In this document: positions 56,194-64,000 of the stretch, in pieces
Layout: each line of letters starts with the position of its first letter
How positions within the stretch are numbered: position 1 is the stretch's first letter
NCBI GenBank assembly: GCA_026004775.1
Contig: BPJU01000009.1
Coordinates: 1-64,000, forward strand
Source: Pirellulaceae bacterium
Lineage (GTDB): Bacteria > Planctomycetota > Planctomycetia > Pirellulales > Pirellulaceae
Reading direction: 5' to 3'
DNA: 64,000 nt
Program-made: the position numbers and the translations under genes
Notes under the pieces: model-generated
Seen by the model: the letters and a program-made list of their open reading frames with translations, nothing else
Told to the model about the DNA's origin: nothing
The model's database searches: none

Positions 56194-57956
56194 ATGGCTC
56201 GGCCACGACGCTGCGACGTCTTTTCCAACGGCGAACTGATCCGCCTGGTGTGCGGCTCGACCTGCGTGCGCCAAGAGGGGCTTATCCGGCGAGACCCATC
56301 ACGAGTAGACGAGCGCATCGACCGGCCACTCTTCTTGTTCGAAAAGGTGGTGCACTACGCCAGCGTCTTCGGCCTGGTAGTCTATTCCTGCACGATACTG
56401 CCCGAGGCGATTCTGATCAGCTTGCAGCTACGACCCGATTGGGTAAAAAGCTGGTCGAACGAGGAAGTGCTCCAGCGAGCCTGGAAGGGACTTCGCAAAC
56501 TGGTCAGAGAGTATTGCAAAGAGAACGGTATTGAATGCCGGTGGAAGAGAAATCCTCCAGCGGTGCTGCTGGAAGACCAAAAGTTCCAGAAAGAAATGCG
56601 GGAGAGGCTCTCGTCCGTATCGCTGTTCATGAAGCTTATCAAACAGACTTCGGCTTTTCACTTTAACCGTGAAGACGGTGTGCGCGGGTGCTTTTGGTCC
56701 GAGCGGTTTTCTGGCACTCCGGAGAAGAGCCCGGCGGATTCGGTGACGATGAACATGCTGATCGACGCACACCCGGTGGCGGTGCGGATGGTGCCGGTCT
56801 TGGAGCAGCCGCACCATGGTTCTGGGTGGTGCCGGCTGGTCTATGCGATCCAGGTGTGCGGTGTGGAGGTCACCGAGGAAACGCTGGCCGATACGCCTCA
56901 GTTAAGCGAAGAGGTGCGTGCCTCGTTGGGCAGAGCTTTTCGATTGCTCAGAGAGGGCATGCAGCGGGTAGTGGATGGGGATATCGATGATGGCGAGCTA
57001 ACCGAAGAGGCCGACTTGTCCGACGAGACAACCGCTGAACCTTCGGCTGTTGAACAAACGGAGGCTCCGGCGGCAGGTGGCCAGGTGCCGGGTAACTCGG
57101 AAACATCGTTTGACGAAGCGGCGGCGTCGGGTGCACCTACTGAAGAAACGGTGGCTGCTTCGCCAGGTGGGCAAGTGCCATCTCGTTCGGGAGGTGGGCA
57201 AGCGCGAGCGGAGTTGCGAGGTTCTCGTAATAAAAGGAAACTTCCCGTGCCGCGGCTGGCAGGCAGGAAGCCCAGCGTGATGGACGACGAAAATCTCCGG
57301 TGCCGCCGATCAAGCTGGGTCCGGTGGACTGCCGCAGGTACAGCGGTGAGCTGGGCGAGGGCCTCTCTTGGCAGCATGCTCTTGGGATTGGGCCGATCGA
57401 CGAAGTGGAGTGGGCTGAGCTTGTGCGGTGGGTGGGGGCGACCTGGTGTGCATGGCGGCAGATCAAGCCAGAGGACCAGGACGTGGTGTTTGACAAGAAG
57501 CGGTATGACGAGTGGAGGCAGCAGCGGGAGTTCAGGATGCGGGCCTTGGACGAGCGACAGCTTCAAAGGGCTCGGCAGAAGCTGATCGAGTGGCTTACCG
57601 AGTGCGCGCGTGTGGGTCGGGTGCCGGGCTTGTTGGCGGAGGAAGATCGAGCGAGGTGGGCCGATCGGTTGTTGGCGGCTCGCCAGACGCCGGAGGAGTT
57701 GGCCGACGCGGTGGCTGAGCTGTTGGGGGTGAGTGAGGAGCGGATGGCGGAGCTACGAGGGGCGTTGGCTCGGGTGCGGTTGACGATCAGCCGGATTGTG
57801 GAGGCTGGCGAGTTGTGGCGGGTGGACCTGGTGCGTGGGGCTCAGGAGTTATTGGGCTTGCGCGAGTGGGTGGCTCGGCGGCGGGCGATGCTGAGGGCGC
57901 AAGCTGAAGGAAGCTCGGCCGAGGCCGATGCGAGGCCGCCGCCGGACACAAGTTAG
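56194..57956 (+). pseudogene. RAYT-like (REP-associated Y1 transposase family) gene lacking HUH, frameshifted
   Basis: The ATG at 56194 follows AAGGAGG. The start MARPRRCDVFSNGELIRLVC recalls the RAYT opening (MARPLRIDxPxGxYHV). A second region (LRPDWVKSWSNEEVLQRAWK, LSSVSLFMKLIKQTSAFHFN, REDGVRGCFWSERF) matches the planctomycete RAYT-like family closely. The HUH strand, normally of the form NHxHxLL, reads LPEAILISLQ, so the metal-binding histidines are missing. The frame then runs through a Glu/Gly-rich low-complexity linker. The expected C-terminal domain (VPPIKLGPVDCRRY, SWQHALGIGPIDEVEWAELV) is in another frame from about 57300 to 57956. A frameshift near 57200-57300 and the lost HUH motif suggest a dead or repurposed enzyme. 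Confidence 0.65.
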
Positions 57957-58267
57957 GCAAGTCGCTGGGCTCTCGAAGCAGCCCGAGCTTCGTGGCGCGG
58001 CATCTTTGCATGCGTTGCTTGATAGGAGCTTGAGGCTGTTAAGACGGTCCGAATCTTTTGTCGGGGCATCTTATTTTTGAAAGCCGGGCACCCGGTGAGG
58101 GGCAGGGTCTTGTCTTTGGTGTGTTGAGAAGCTCTTTCCTGGGATTTTGTGGGCCGAATTCTGGCCGCATCCGATGAAGAAGCGAGGCTAAGGAAGCCGA
58201 GCCGCGCGGGTTGGCTGCACCAAAAGTGTAACGGCGATTCTCCAATGGAGGGGAGCCAGGCGGCGAA

Positions 58268-58338
58268 CCGCGGGCAAAAACCTAGGGAACCTGACCCCGT
58301 CGGGAGCCGCGAAACTGCCGGGGTCTGTCCCCGCGCGA
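58268..58338 (+). repeat. 71-bp direct repeat, copy 1
   Basis: Matches 58701-58771 at 68 of 71 positions. It holds the motif GGGAACCTGACCCCGTC and ends GTCTGTCCCCGCGCGA. Copies lie 433 bases apart, each followed by a GGGG...TGTCCCC palindrome in opposite orientation. Confidence 0.85.
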
Positions 58339-58350
58339 TTGGAAATATGA

Positions 58351-58369
58351 GGGGTCTGTCCCCCAATTT
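58351..58369. repeat. REP-like palindrome, orientation 1
   Basis: GGGGTCTGTCCCCCAATTT follows copy 1 of the 71-bp repeat. Its reverse complement resembles the element at 58779-58799. Confidence 0.6.
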
Positions 58370-58700
58370 CGCCCACGGACAGCCGGAGGCGGGGCCCGCT
58401 CGGTCAACGCCGTTTGGGTCGGGAGCCCGGCTCGTCGCCTCGTACCATCATGCGTGCCAGCCTGGTCCGTCGCGCCACGCCATCGGGCCCACCAGCTTGG
58501 GCGCTCATCGGACACCACTCGGAAGCACCAGCCTCAACTCGCACCCCACACCACAATCGCGCGAGCTTGGCCCCTCATCGCAAGCCGATGAACAAATGAG
58601 GCCGAGCGTGCCGAGCCGCGAGGGTCAACCAGGCGGACGCGTGACGGCAACGCCGGACGCGTGGCGGCAACGTTCAAATGGCGACGGCCCCGCCGGCGGA

Positions 58701-58771
58701 CCGCGGGCAAAAACCCAGGGAACCTGACCCCGTCGGGAGCCGCGAAACCGCCGGGGGCTGTCCCCGCGCGA
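58701..58771 (+). repeat. 71-bp direct repeat, copy 2
   Basis: Second copy of the 58268-58338 unit with three base differences. Confidence 0.85.
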
Positions 58772-58778
58772 GCGGCGC

Positions 58779-58799
58779 AAATTTGGGGGACCTGTCCCC
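58779..58799. repeat. REP-like palindrome, orientation 2
   Basis: AAATTTGGGGGACCTGTCCC, then C, follows copy 2 of the 71-bp repeat. It is the inverted version of 58351-58369, so the pair resembles a bacterial interspersed mosaic element. Confidence 0.6.
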
Positions 58800-59084
58800 G
58801 GCGTTGGCCACCTACCGCCCAAGGCCGCCCGCTTCGGCAACGCCGCTTGGACCCGGGAACCTAGCCGGTCGCCTCACACGATCGGGCCAGACCAGCTTCG
58901 CCCCTGGCCCACACCGGTGGTTACGCGAGCCTCGCCCCTCACATCCCATACCAATCAACCTGCCAGCCTGGTCCGCCGCACCGCGCCGCTCGGCACCGGA
59001 GCTTGGCCGGTGGGTGAGCTAGTTCCCGTGTGAGCCTAGCCTCATCTGCGAGCCGAGCCAAGCCGCGATCCACCCGATAGTAGC

Positions 59085-59130
59085 GGAACACGCTAGCCGT
59101 TCGCGAAAGCGAACGGCGTAAGTGTTCCGA
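59085..59130. repeat. Long hairpin with GAAA tetraloop (CGGAACAC family)
   Basis: The inner stem GCCGTTCGC/GCGAACGGC (59097-59105, 59110-59118) closes on a GAAA loop. The outer stem CGGAACAC/GTGTTCCG is at 59085-59092 and 59123-59130. The outer stem is the same as the hairpin at 3941-3964. Confidence 0.75.
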
Positions 59131-59216
59131 TGTTCGAACTGGAAGAAGCGGTTCGGACGCTGACCCGGCTTGTGCGATGGTGGAGGACGGGGACGCCTGT
59201 TGGGGAATTCTTGGTT

Positions 59217-59266
59217 CGGAAGTCTTGCGTCGGCTGCTGGCGCAGCCGCCTGGCGATTTCCGCTAC
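59217..59266. repeat. Palindromic repeat, GGAAGTC family (second copy)
   Basis: CGGAAGTCTTGCG...GATTTCCGCTAC parallels 4001-4050 in outline and in most bases of both ends, with a diverged centre. Confidence 0.55.
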
Positions 59267-59366
59267 GCGGGGTGGAAAAGGGCGACCTCCGGTACGAGCA
59301 GAGTTCAAGATCGTTACACACCGGTCTGAACCAGCGTCTTGGGTAACCCACACGGCCGAGACGGCC

Positions 59367-59417
59367 GTGCCACACAGAGCGTGCCACACAGAGCGTGCCA
59401 CACAGAGCGTGCCACAC
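59367..59417 (+). repeat. 14-bp tandem repeat, 3.6 copies
   Basis: GTGCCACACAGAGC is repeated exactly at 59367, 59381 and 59395, with a partial copy at 59409. Confidence 0.9.
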
Positions 59418-59645
59418 GCCTTTCGCCCGTCGGGATGGAGTCGATTCATTGCGTCCATCCGGCGCCGGATTGACGTCCTAAGGTGGGGTAGGTAATCATA
59501 AAATAAACTGGTGTTGAAGCTGGCTCACAGCCGTGTAAGCCATCGCAGACCGTAGTGCGACGGCGTGGGCCTGTCCATTAAAGATAGTGATACCGGGGAA
59601 CTAAACAAACGGCCATCAGTCGAATTACGGGAGCAGTGACTAGCC

Positions 59646-59822
59646 ATGGGAATCGAGCGACAGCGCGAGCTACGCCGGCGGCGGACACGACGCCGCAAAT
59701 ATAAGATTTACGCCCGCAAGGCCGCTAACGCGTCTCCCCAAGAAAAAGCAGTTTTAGCGGAAAAAATTCGCAAACTTTCCCCGGGTTGCGAAGAGGTGAT
59801 CCGCCGGTTGCAGTTGGAGTAG
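59646..59822 (+). CDS. DUF6800-type small basic protein
   Basis: A 58-residue reading frame that is easy to miss. It begins MGIERQRELRRRRTRRRKYK and ends KIRKLSPGCEEVIRRLQLE, separated by an Ala/Lys helical stretch. The R/K-rich opening, the KIRKLSPG turn and the short length match the DUF6800 family, which I know only from planctomycetes. A GGGAG lies 14 bases before the ATG, longer than usual. The charge suggests nucleic-acid or ribosome binding; the role is unknown. Confidence 0.7.
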   Translation: MGIERQRELRRRRTRRRKYKIYARKAANASPQEKAVLAEKIRKLSPGCEEVIRRLQLE

Positions 59823-60418
59823 TCCGATCCGTGGCGGTTATTTGATCGCCGCAACCGCGCACACAACGGTTCGCTGTAGGCAAGGCAGTTGCCGGAGGGC
59901 AGAAGGTAGATAGTCCGACCATCGTGCCCTGACATCGCTCTATATGACCTGTCACGGCATGGGCCTGTCACCATACGGACCAAAAGGTCCTTTGCCGGGA
60001 AGTTCGGATGTGGAGCGTGCGACAGATTTTCGACCCATCACGCACCGTCCCCTGGTACCGTCCATAGCCGATCCGACGGCGGGTTTCGGATAGCCATCTT
60101 CGATGGTCGCTCCGGCGAAGTTGGCACGGCGGGCGTCCGGTCCGGTGCCGGCCATTCGTCCATGGGCGCATCGACATTGCCACAAGCAAAAGAATTTTGA
60201 GTGGCATTCGGTTTGTTGACAGCGGTTCGGGACATCATTACAAGTATTTCGACGTGTATTTGCGTCCCCGTGTTGGGGCGGAAATGTAGTTGGGATAATT
60301 TACGGAAGGTCCTGGCGCGTCGGGCAACTTGGACGGGCTGAGCTGTGGCGCTTCGGGTTAGGGCGTCTTGAGCCGACCGGCACCGCCTGTTTGAGGGCGT
60401 CTTGGCAGAGAAGAGAGC
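59823..60418. other. 596-base gap upstream of pheA
   Basis: No gene is supported. The last 230 bases are AT-richer and contain the best promoter candidate of this locus (60216-60244). The sequence between 59823 and 60180 has no repeats I could relate to the neighbouring cluster. Confidence 0.4.
60216..60244 (+). promoter_or_regulatory. Candidate promoter for the pheA-aro-tpiA-secG run
   Basis: A perfect -35 TTGACA (60216-60221) and TACAAG (60239-60244, four of six consensus bases) with a 17-base spacer. The leader to the pheA ATG would be about 165 bases. No attenuator-type leader peptide was recognised. Confidence 0.4.
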
Positions 60419-61519
60419 ATGGTAAAGAAGTCGAAAGCGAGCCGTTCGGGTAGCCCCGAAAGCGTGTTCCAGGAATGCCGCCGACTGGATCAGCAGTTGC
60501 TCAAACTGTTAGCTGAGCGGGCTCGGTTGTATGAACGGCTTGCCCGGCACCGGATCACCGAGGGGCAGACGGCGTGGGATCCGCACACGGAGGTGGCATG
60601 GCAGCAGGAGATGTTAGCCGCCGGCGCCGCTCCGTTGTCTGAAGCCTCGCTGCGTGCAATTCTTGCGGAAATTCAGTCGGGATGTCGAGCACTTATCAAG
60701 CCGTTGCGGGTGGCCTACTTGGGCCCGGAACACAGCTATAGTTATTTGGCAGCCACGGCGCGGTTTGGCCATTCGGTGGAGTTGGTGCCCGTAGCCACGA
60801 TTGCGGCAGTTTTTGAAGAGGTCCATTACGGGCAAGCGGCACTGGGGGTGGTTCCGCTGGAGAACTCGACCGATGGCCGGGTCGTCGATACTCTGGACAT
60901 GTTTGCCCGGATGCCGGTGAGGATTTGCGGCGAAGTGCAGCTGAGGATCCACCATTTCCTGGCGGCTCGCTGCCCGCGTGACAAGATCACCGAAGTCTAC
61001 AGTAAACCTCAGGCATTGTCTCAGTGTCGCGGTTGGTTGGCCCGGCATCTTCCGGGAGTACGTACGATCGAAATGACCAGTACGGCCCGTGCCGCGCAAA
61101 TCGCGGCGGAAAAAGAGGGCGCAGCGGCAATCGCCAGCCGCGAAGCAGCGCAGCATTATGGTCTGGAGATTGTGGCTGCCAATATTGAAGACAACCCGAA
61201 CAATATCACTCGTTTCGCCGTCCTGGGCGAAATGCCGTCGCGCCGCACCGGCAAGGATAAGACGGCTTTGATGTTTCAGGTACCGCACCGGCCGGGTGCC
61301 TTGGCCGACGCGATGGTCGTATTCAAAAAGGCTCAACTGAACCTGACCTGGATCGAATCGTTCCCGGTACAAGGGGCGCCGCAGGAGTATCTGTTTTTCG
61401 CGGAATTTGAAGGGCACGAGTCCGAAGCACGCGTCAAGCGCGCTTTGGCGGCACTGGGTAAAAAGACGCTCCGCCTGAACGTCCTCGGCTCGTACGCCGT
61501 TGCTCCACCTGCTGAATAG
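60419..61519 (+). CDS. pheA: Chorismate mutase / prephenate dehydratase
   Basis: 366 residues. The N-terminal 90 residues form an AroQ-like chorismate mutase helix ([23 protein letters not shown]). The dehydratase domain follows ([60 protein letters not shown], and [13 protein letters not shown] with the catalytic Thr-Arg-Phe). A C-terminal ACT domain ([27 protein letters not shown]) would bind phenylalanine for feedback inhibition; its ESRP box reads ESFP here. The bifunctional enzyme converts chorismate to phenylpyruvate. The DAHP synthase gene follows, so the start and the branch of the shikimate pathway are adjacent. Confidence 0.93.
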   Translation: MVKKSKASRSGSPESVFQECRRLDQQLLKLLAERARLYERLARHRITEGQTAWDPHTEVAWQQEMLAAGAAPLSEASLRAILAEIQSGCRALIKPLRVAYLGPEHSYSYLAATARFGHSVELVPVATIAAVFEEVHYGQAALGVVPLENSTDGRVVDTLDMFARMPVRICGEVQLRIHHFLAARCPRDKITEVYSKPQALSQCRGWLARHLPGVRTIEMTSTARAAQIAAEKEGAAAIASREAAQHYGLEIVAANIEDNPNNITRFAVLGEMPSRRTGKDKTALMFQVPHRPGALADAMVVFKKAQLNLTWIESFPVQGAPQEYLFFAEFEGHESEARVKRALAALGKKTLRLNVLGSYAVAPPAE

Positions 61520-61671
61520 TGGCTAGGCGGGTTGCCGGCCGACGCGCCCACCACCTCGACGGCCCACCCGCTAGCGCCCTATATTCTAAAGCGAACGCTA
61601 ACCAGGGGCTGGAAATTGTTTCCGGCCACTTGGCGTGGTTGGTCCCGTGGTTTACTCGAGGTGCGACCGTC

Positions 61672-62748
61672 GTGATTATCGTCTTGAAATCGGGGGTCAC
61701 CGAAGAACAAATTCGGCATGTCGTCCAGCGCATCGAACAGCTCGGTTTGAGGGCTCACGTCAGCCGAGGCACCTACCGCACGGTGATCGGCGTGATCGGC
61801 GACGAAGCCAAGGCGATGGCCGAGCCGCTTCGGGCCATTCCCGGTGTGGCGGAAGTGATGCCGGTCCTGCCCCCGTACAAGCTGGCCAGCATCGAAGCGC
61901 ATCCGGAGCCGAGCATCGTCCGCGTAGGCAGCGTCCGCATCGGTGGCGGCCACCTGGCCCTGATTGCCGGCCCTTGTGCCGTCGAAAATGCACCCAGAAT
62001 GTTCGCCATCGCTGAGCGTGTGCGGAGGGCCGGAGCCAATTTATTGCGCGGCGGTGCCTATAAGCCGCGTACCAGCCCCTACGCTTTTCAGGGACTGGGC
62101 GAGGAAGGCCTGAAAATCTTGGCCGAAGCCGGCCAGCGCGTCGGCATGCCCACGGTTACCGAAGTCACCGACCCCCGCAACGTGGAACTGGTGGCTCGAT
62201 ATGCCGACATGCTCCAAGTCGGCGCCCGCAATATGCAGAACTTCGTGCTGCTTACGGAAGTCGGCCGCAGCGGTAAACCGGTACTGCTGAAACGCGGGCC
62301 CAGTGCCACCGTCACCGATCTGCTCATGAGTGCCGAATATATCTTGTCGCAGGGCAACTCGCAGGTAGTGTTGTGCGAGCGGGGGGTGCGCGGATTTGAT
62401 CCGCTGACACGCAACCTGTTTGACCTGGCTGCAGTCGCCCTGGTAAAACGGCTCAGCCACCTGCCGATCATTGTCGACCCGAGTCATGCCACGGGACGCC
62501 CCGATATTATCCCGGATTGCGCTCTGGCCGGCGTGGCTGTGGGAGCCGACGGTGTGCACGTGGAAGTGCATGACTGCCCCGAAGAAGCCAAATCCGACGG
62601 ACAACAGGCCTTGCTGCCCGACCAGTTCGATCAGTTGGCGGAGCAAATTCGGCGGGTCGCCGCCGTCTTTGGCAAGAAAGTATCAGAGCTGCCAGGAGAA
62701 ATTCCGTGCGACGTCGATTCCTCGCTGGAAACTGGAAAATGCATCTGA
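61672..62748 (+). CDS. aroF: 3-deoxy-7-phosphoheptulonate (DAHP) synthase, type I-beta with ferredoxin-like N-terminus
   Basis: About 358 residues from the GTG at 61672 ([20 protein letters not shown]); the frame is open to 61519 but that part is not family-like. The first 75 residues are the ferredoxin/ACT-like regulatory domain of the Thermotoga-type enzyme. The barrel shows [95 protein letters not shown] and a metal-ligand Asp in [12 protein letters not shown]. It condenses PEP and erythrose 4-phosphate, the first step of the shikimate pathway. It overlaps tpiA by 43 bases. Confidence 0.94.
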   Translation: MIIVLKSGVTEEQIRHVVQRIEQLGLRAHVSRGTYRTVIGVIGDEAKAMAEPLRAIPGVAEVMPVLPPYKLASIEAHPEPSIVRVGSVRIGGGHLALIAGPCAVENAPRMFAIAERVRRAGANLLRGGAYKPRTSPYAFQGLGEEGLKILAEAGQRVGMPTVTEVTDPRNVELVARYADMLQVGARNMQNFVLLTEVGRSGKPVLLKRGPSATVTDLLMSAEYILSQGNSQVVLCERGVRGFDPLTRNLFDLAAVALVKRLSHLPIIVDPSHATGRPDIIPDCALAGVAVGADGVHVEVHDCPEEAKSDGQQALLPDQFDQLAEQIRRVAAVFGKKVSELPGEIPCDVDSSLETGKCI

Positions 62749-63467
62749 CGAAGAACGAGGCCCTGCGCCTGGTGGACGCCCTGGCGGGACCGGTGGCCGA
62801 ACGACCGGACGTCGACGTGGCCGTCTGCCCGCCGTTCGTTTACCTGGATGCCGTAGCCCGGCGGCTGGAAGGAAGGCCCCTGGCTGTCGGTGCCCAAAAT
62901 GTGTCAGACAAGCCGGAAGGGGCATTCACTGGCGAAGTCTCCGCGGGCATGCTGGCAGACATCGGCTGCCGTTACGTGATTGTGGGTCACAGTGAACGCC
63001 GGCAGTTCTTCGGAGAAGACGACGCGTGGGTCCTGCGCAAGGCACAGGCAGCACTGGCCGCCGGCTTGACCCCGATCATCTGTCTGGGCGAAACGCTGGC
63101 CCAACGCCAAGCCGGTGAAACAGCCCAGGTGATCCGCCGGCAATTCAACGGCTCGGTCGCCGAACTGCCCGCCGACCAGGCAGCCCAAATCGTAATTGCC
63201 TACGAACCGGTCTGGGCGATCGGCACGGGCGTGGTGGCTACCGCCGAGCAGGCCGAAGAAGTCCACGCCGATCTTCGCAATTTGCTGGCGGAACGCTACA
63301 ATCCGGAAGTGGCTCAGACGGTGCGGATTCTGTACGGTGGTAGTGTCAAACCAGACAATGCGGAGTCTCTGTTGACTCAGCCCAACGTGGACGGAGCGTT
63401 GGTCGGTGGAGCGTCACTTCAGGCAACAAGCTTTCTGGGAATCCTGGCGGCTGTGCCGAAACATTGA
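62706..63467 (+). CDS. tpiA: Triosephosphate isomerase
   Basis: 253 residues, starting at the GTG at 62706 inside the end of the DAHP synthase gene, preceded by AGGAGAA. The catalytic residues are visible: Lys in [16 protein letters not shown], His in [15 protein letters not shown] and Glu in [12 protein letters not shown]. The phosphate-binding ends are [18 protein letters not shown] and [11 protein letters not shown]. Length and motifs are standard for TIM, which interconverts dihydroxyacetone phosphate and glyceraldehyde 3-phosphate. secG follows after 39 bases, a pairing seen in many bacteria. Confidence 0.96.
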   Translation: MRRRFLAGNWKMHLTKNEALRLVDALAGPVAERPDVDVAVCPPFVYLDAVARRLEGRPLAVGAQNVSDKPEGAFTGEVSAGMLADIGCRYVIVGHSERRQFFGEDDAWVLRKAQAALAAGLTPIICLGETLAQRQAGETAQVIRRQFNGSVAELPADQAAQIVIAYEPVWAIGTGVVATAEQAEEVHADLRNLLAERYNPEVAQTVRILYGGSVKPDNAESLLTQPNVDGALVGGASLQATSFLGILAAVPKH

Positions 63468-63506
63468 AAAACGGCCCGGCTGCCGGCCCAAAAAGGAGAA
63501 CATCCG

Positions 63507-63965
63507 ATGCATCCATGGATATTCAGCAGCGTGTGGGGCTACCTGTTTGGACCGCTGCTGGCCATCCTCTCGATTTTCTTGATCCTGTTGATCCTGGTCC
63601 AGCGAGGTCGTGGCGGCGGACTGGCCGGTGCTCTGGGCGGTCCCGGCGGACAAAGCGCGTTCGGCACTCGAGCCGGCGACGTCTTCACTCGAATCACCGT
63701 CGTCACCTTCTGCATCTGGCTATTGCTGTGCATCTTGACGGTGAGTCTGCTGAATAACCGCCAGGTTTTCCGCAGCCGAGGCACAAGAGGCCCGAGTAGC
63801 TCGGAAGTACAACCAACCCAACCTCCGGCGCAACAACAGGGTACTTCCGGGCAAGCCGTACCGTCCGGTCCGCAAGCGACAGCGCCGGTAGGTGACAAAG
63901 GCTCAAGCCCCCCAAGCCCAGCCTCGCCCGATACGGCATCCCCTGCAAGCAGCGGTTCTCCGTAA
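63507..63965 (+). CDS. secG: Preprotein translocase subunit SecG with Pro/Ser-rich tail
   Basis: 152 residues with a strong AAGGAG site. Two transmembrane helices ([40 protein letters not shown]) flank the SecG loop [27 protein letters not shown] 70-residue Pro/Ser/Gln-rich tail follows, longer than in E. coli SecG (110 residues) but usual in planctomycetes. SecG aids the SecYE channel in the inner membrane. The position directly after tpiA is a common bacterial arrangement. The window ends 35 bases after the stop. Confidence 0.93.
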   Translation: MHPWIFSSVWGYLFGPLLAILSIFLILLILVQRGRGGGLAGALGGPGGQSAFGTRAGDVFTRITVVTFCIWLLLCILTVSLLNNRQVFRSRGTRGPSSSEVQPTQPPAQQQGTSGQAVPSGPQATAPVGDKGSSPPSPASPDTASPASSGSP

Positions 63966-64000
63966 CTCGGCGATTCCGGGGAGGGTTAACCAAGCAGCGA

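Larger units (their letters stand above)
57957..59645. other. 1.7-kb repeat-rich region without genes
   Basis: No reading frame here has a family match; several long overlapping frames are due to high GC. It holds a pair of 71-bp direct repeats, opposed GGGG-CCTGTCCCC palindromes, a strong hairpin with GAAA loop, the GGAAGTC-family palindrome and a 14-bp tandem repeat. Listed separately below. It follows directly after the RAYT-like gene. Confidence 0.7.

Noticed and set aside
58268-59417. CRISPR array
   Set aside because: The repeats are too few, unequally spaced or contiguous (14-bp tandem) and there are no cas genes.

Overview
The window looks like a piece of a Planctomycetota chromosome (Pirellulales- or Thermogutta-like, a guess from protein style only). 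Signs of this are a PA14 plus multi-heme cytochrome c plus beta-propeller giant protein, a membrane-anchored squalene-cyclase-fold protein, a 58-residue DUF6800-type protein, a stand-alone tandem BMC shell protein, an lpxA gene implying a lipid A outer membrane, and a planctomycete-type REP-transposase relative. GC is moderately high throughout.

Layout. 31-1210: a dead IS4-superfamily insertion sequence with visible terminal inverted repeats. 1437-12244: ordinary chromosome, with an AcpH-like protein, a ketose 3-epimerase-like enzyme overlapping scpB, the penta-heme giant protein, an SRAP (YedK/HMCES-like) protein, a DUF695/RraB-type protein and the squalene-cyclase-fold protein. 12499-12572: initiator tRNA-fMet. 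12784-31478: an 18.7 kb block with every gene on the minus strand, a defence-type island beside the tRNA. In transcription order it holds an SNF2 helicase with a C-terminal DUF3883-like domain, an AlbA_2/HATPase protein, a fused relic of a second methylase and second helicase end, a PHP-SMC (TrlF-type) ATPase, a second AlbA_2/HATPase protein, a DUF1156 DNA methylase broken by clustered frameshifts, an ABC-type ATPase with a small acidic-motif partner, a decayed PD-(D/E)XK nuclease gene, a decayed four-helix-bundle gene and a DUF499 ATPase with three Cys knuckles. 31479-32554 has no convincing gene.

32555-40697: a DmeF-type metal efflux protein, then a minus-strand RND tripartite pump (permease, adaptor, TolC) divergent from a PadR regulator. 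40942-43027: a thioredoxin-domain YyaL-type gene. 43142-49651: outer-membrane and secreted proteins, a DUF1828 two-gene pair, a methyltransferase, lpxA and folK. 50391-55763: a large membrane protein, a lone receiver protein, a tandem-BMC shell protein, a B3/4-domain protein and a PfkB-type kinase. 56194-59417: a RAYT-like gene without its HUH motif, followed by a dense field of REP-like repeats. 59646-63965: a DUF6800 small protein, then pheA, a DAHP synthase, tpiA and secG.

Function. The island reads as a modular DNA-modification and interference locus. Many of its genes are coupled by ATGA/GTGA overlaps, and it shows visible module duplication and decay. Several genes inside and outside it (methylase, nuclease, RND permease, yyaL, RAYT-like gene) carry frameshifts, so a consensus-error explanation must be kept beside real pseudogenisation. 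The last genes group aromatic amino-acid synthesis with glycolysis and protein export.
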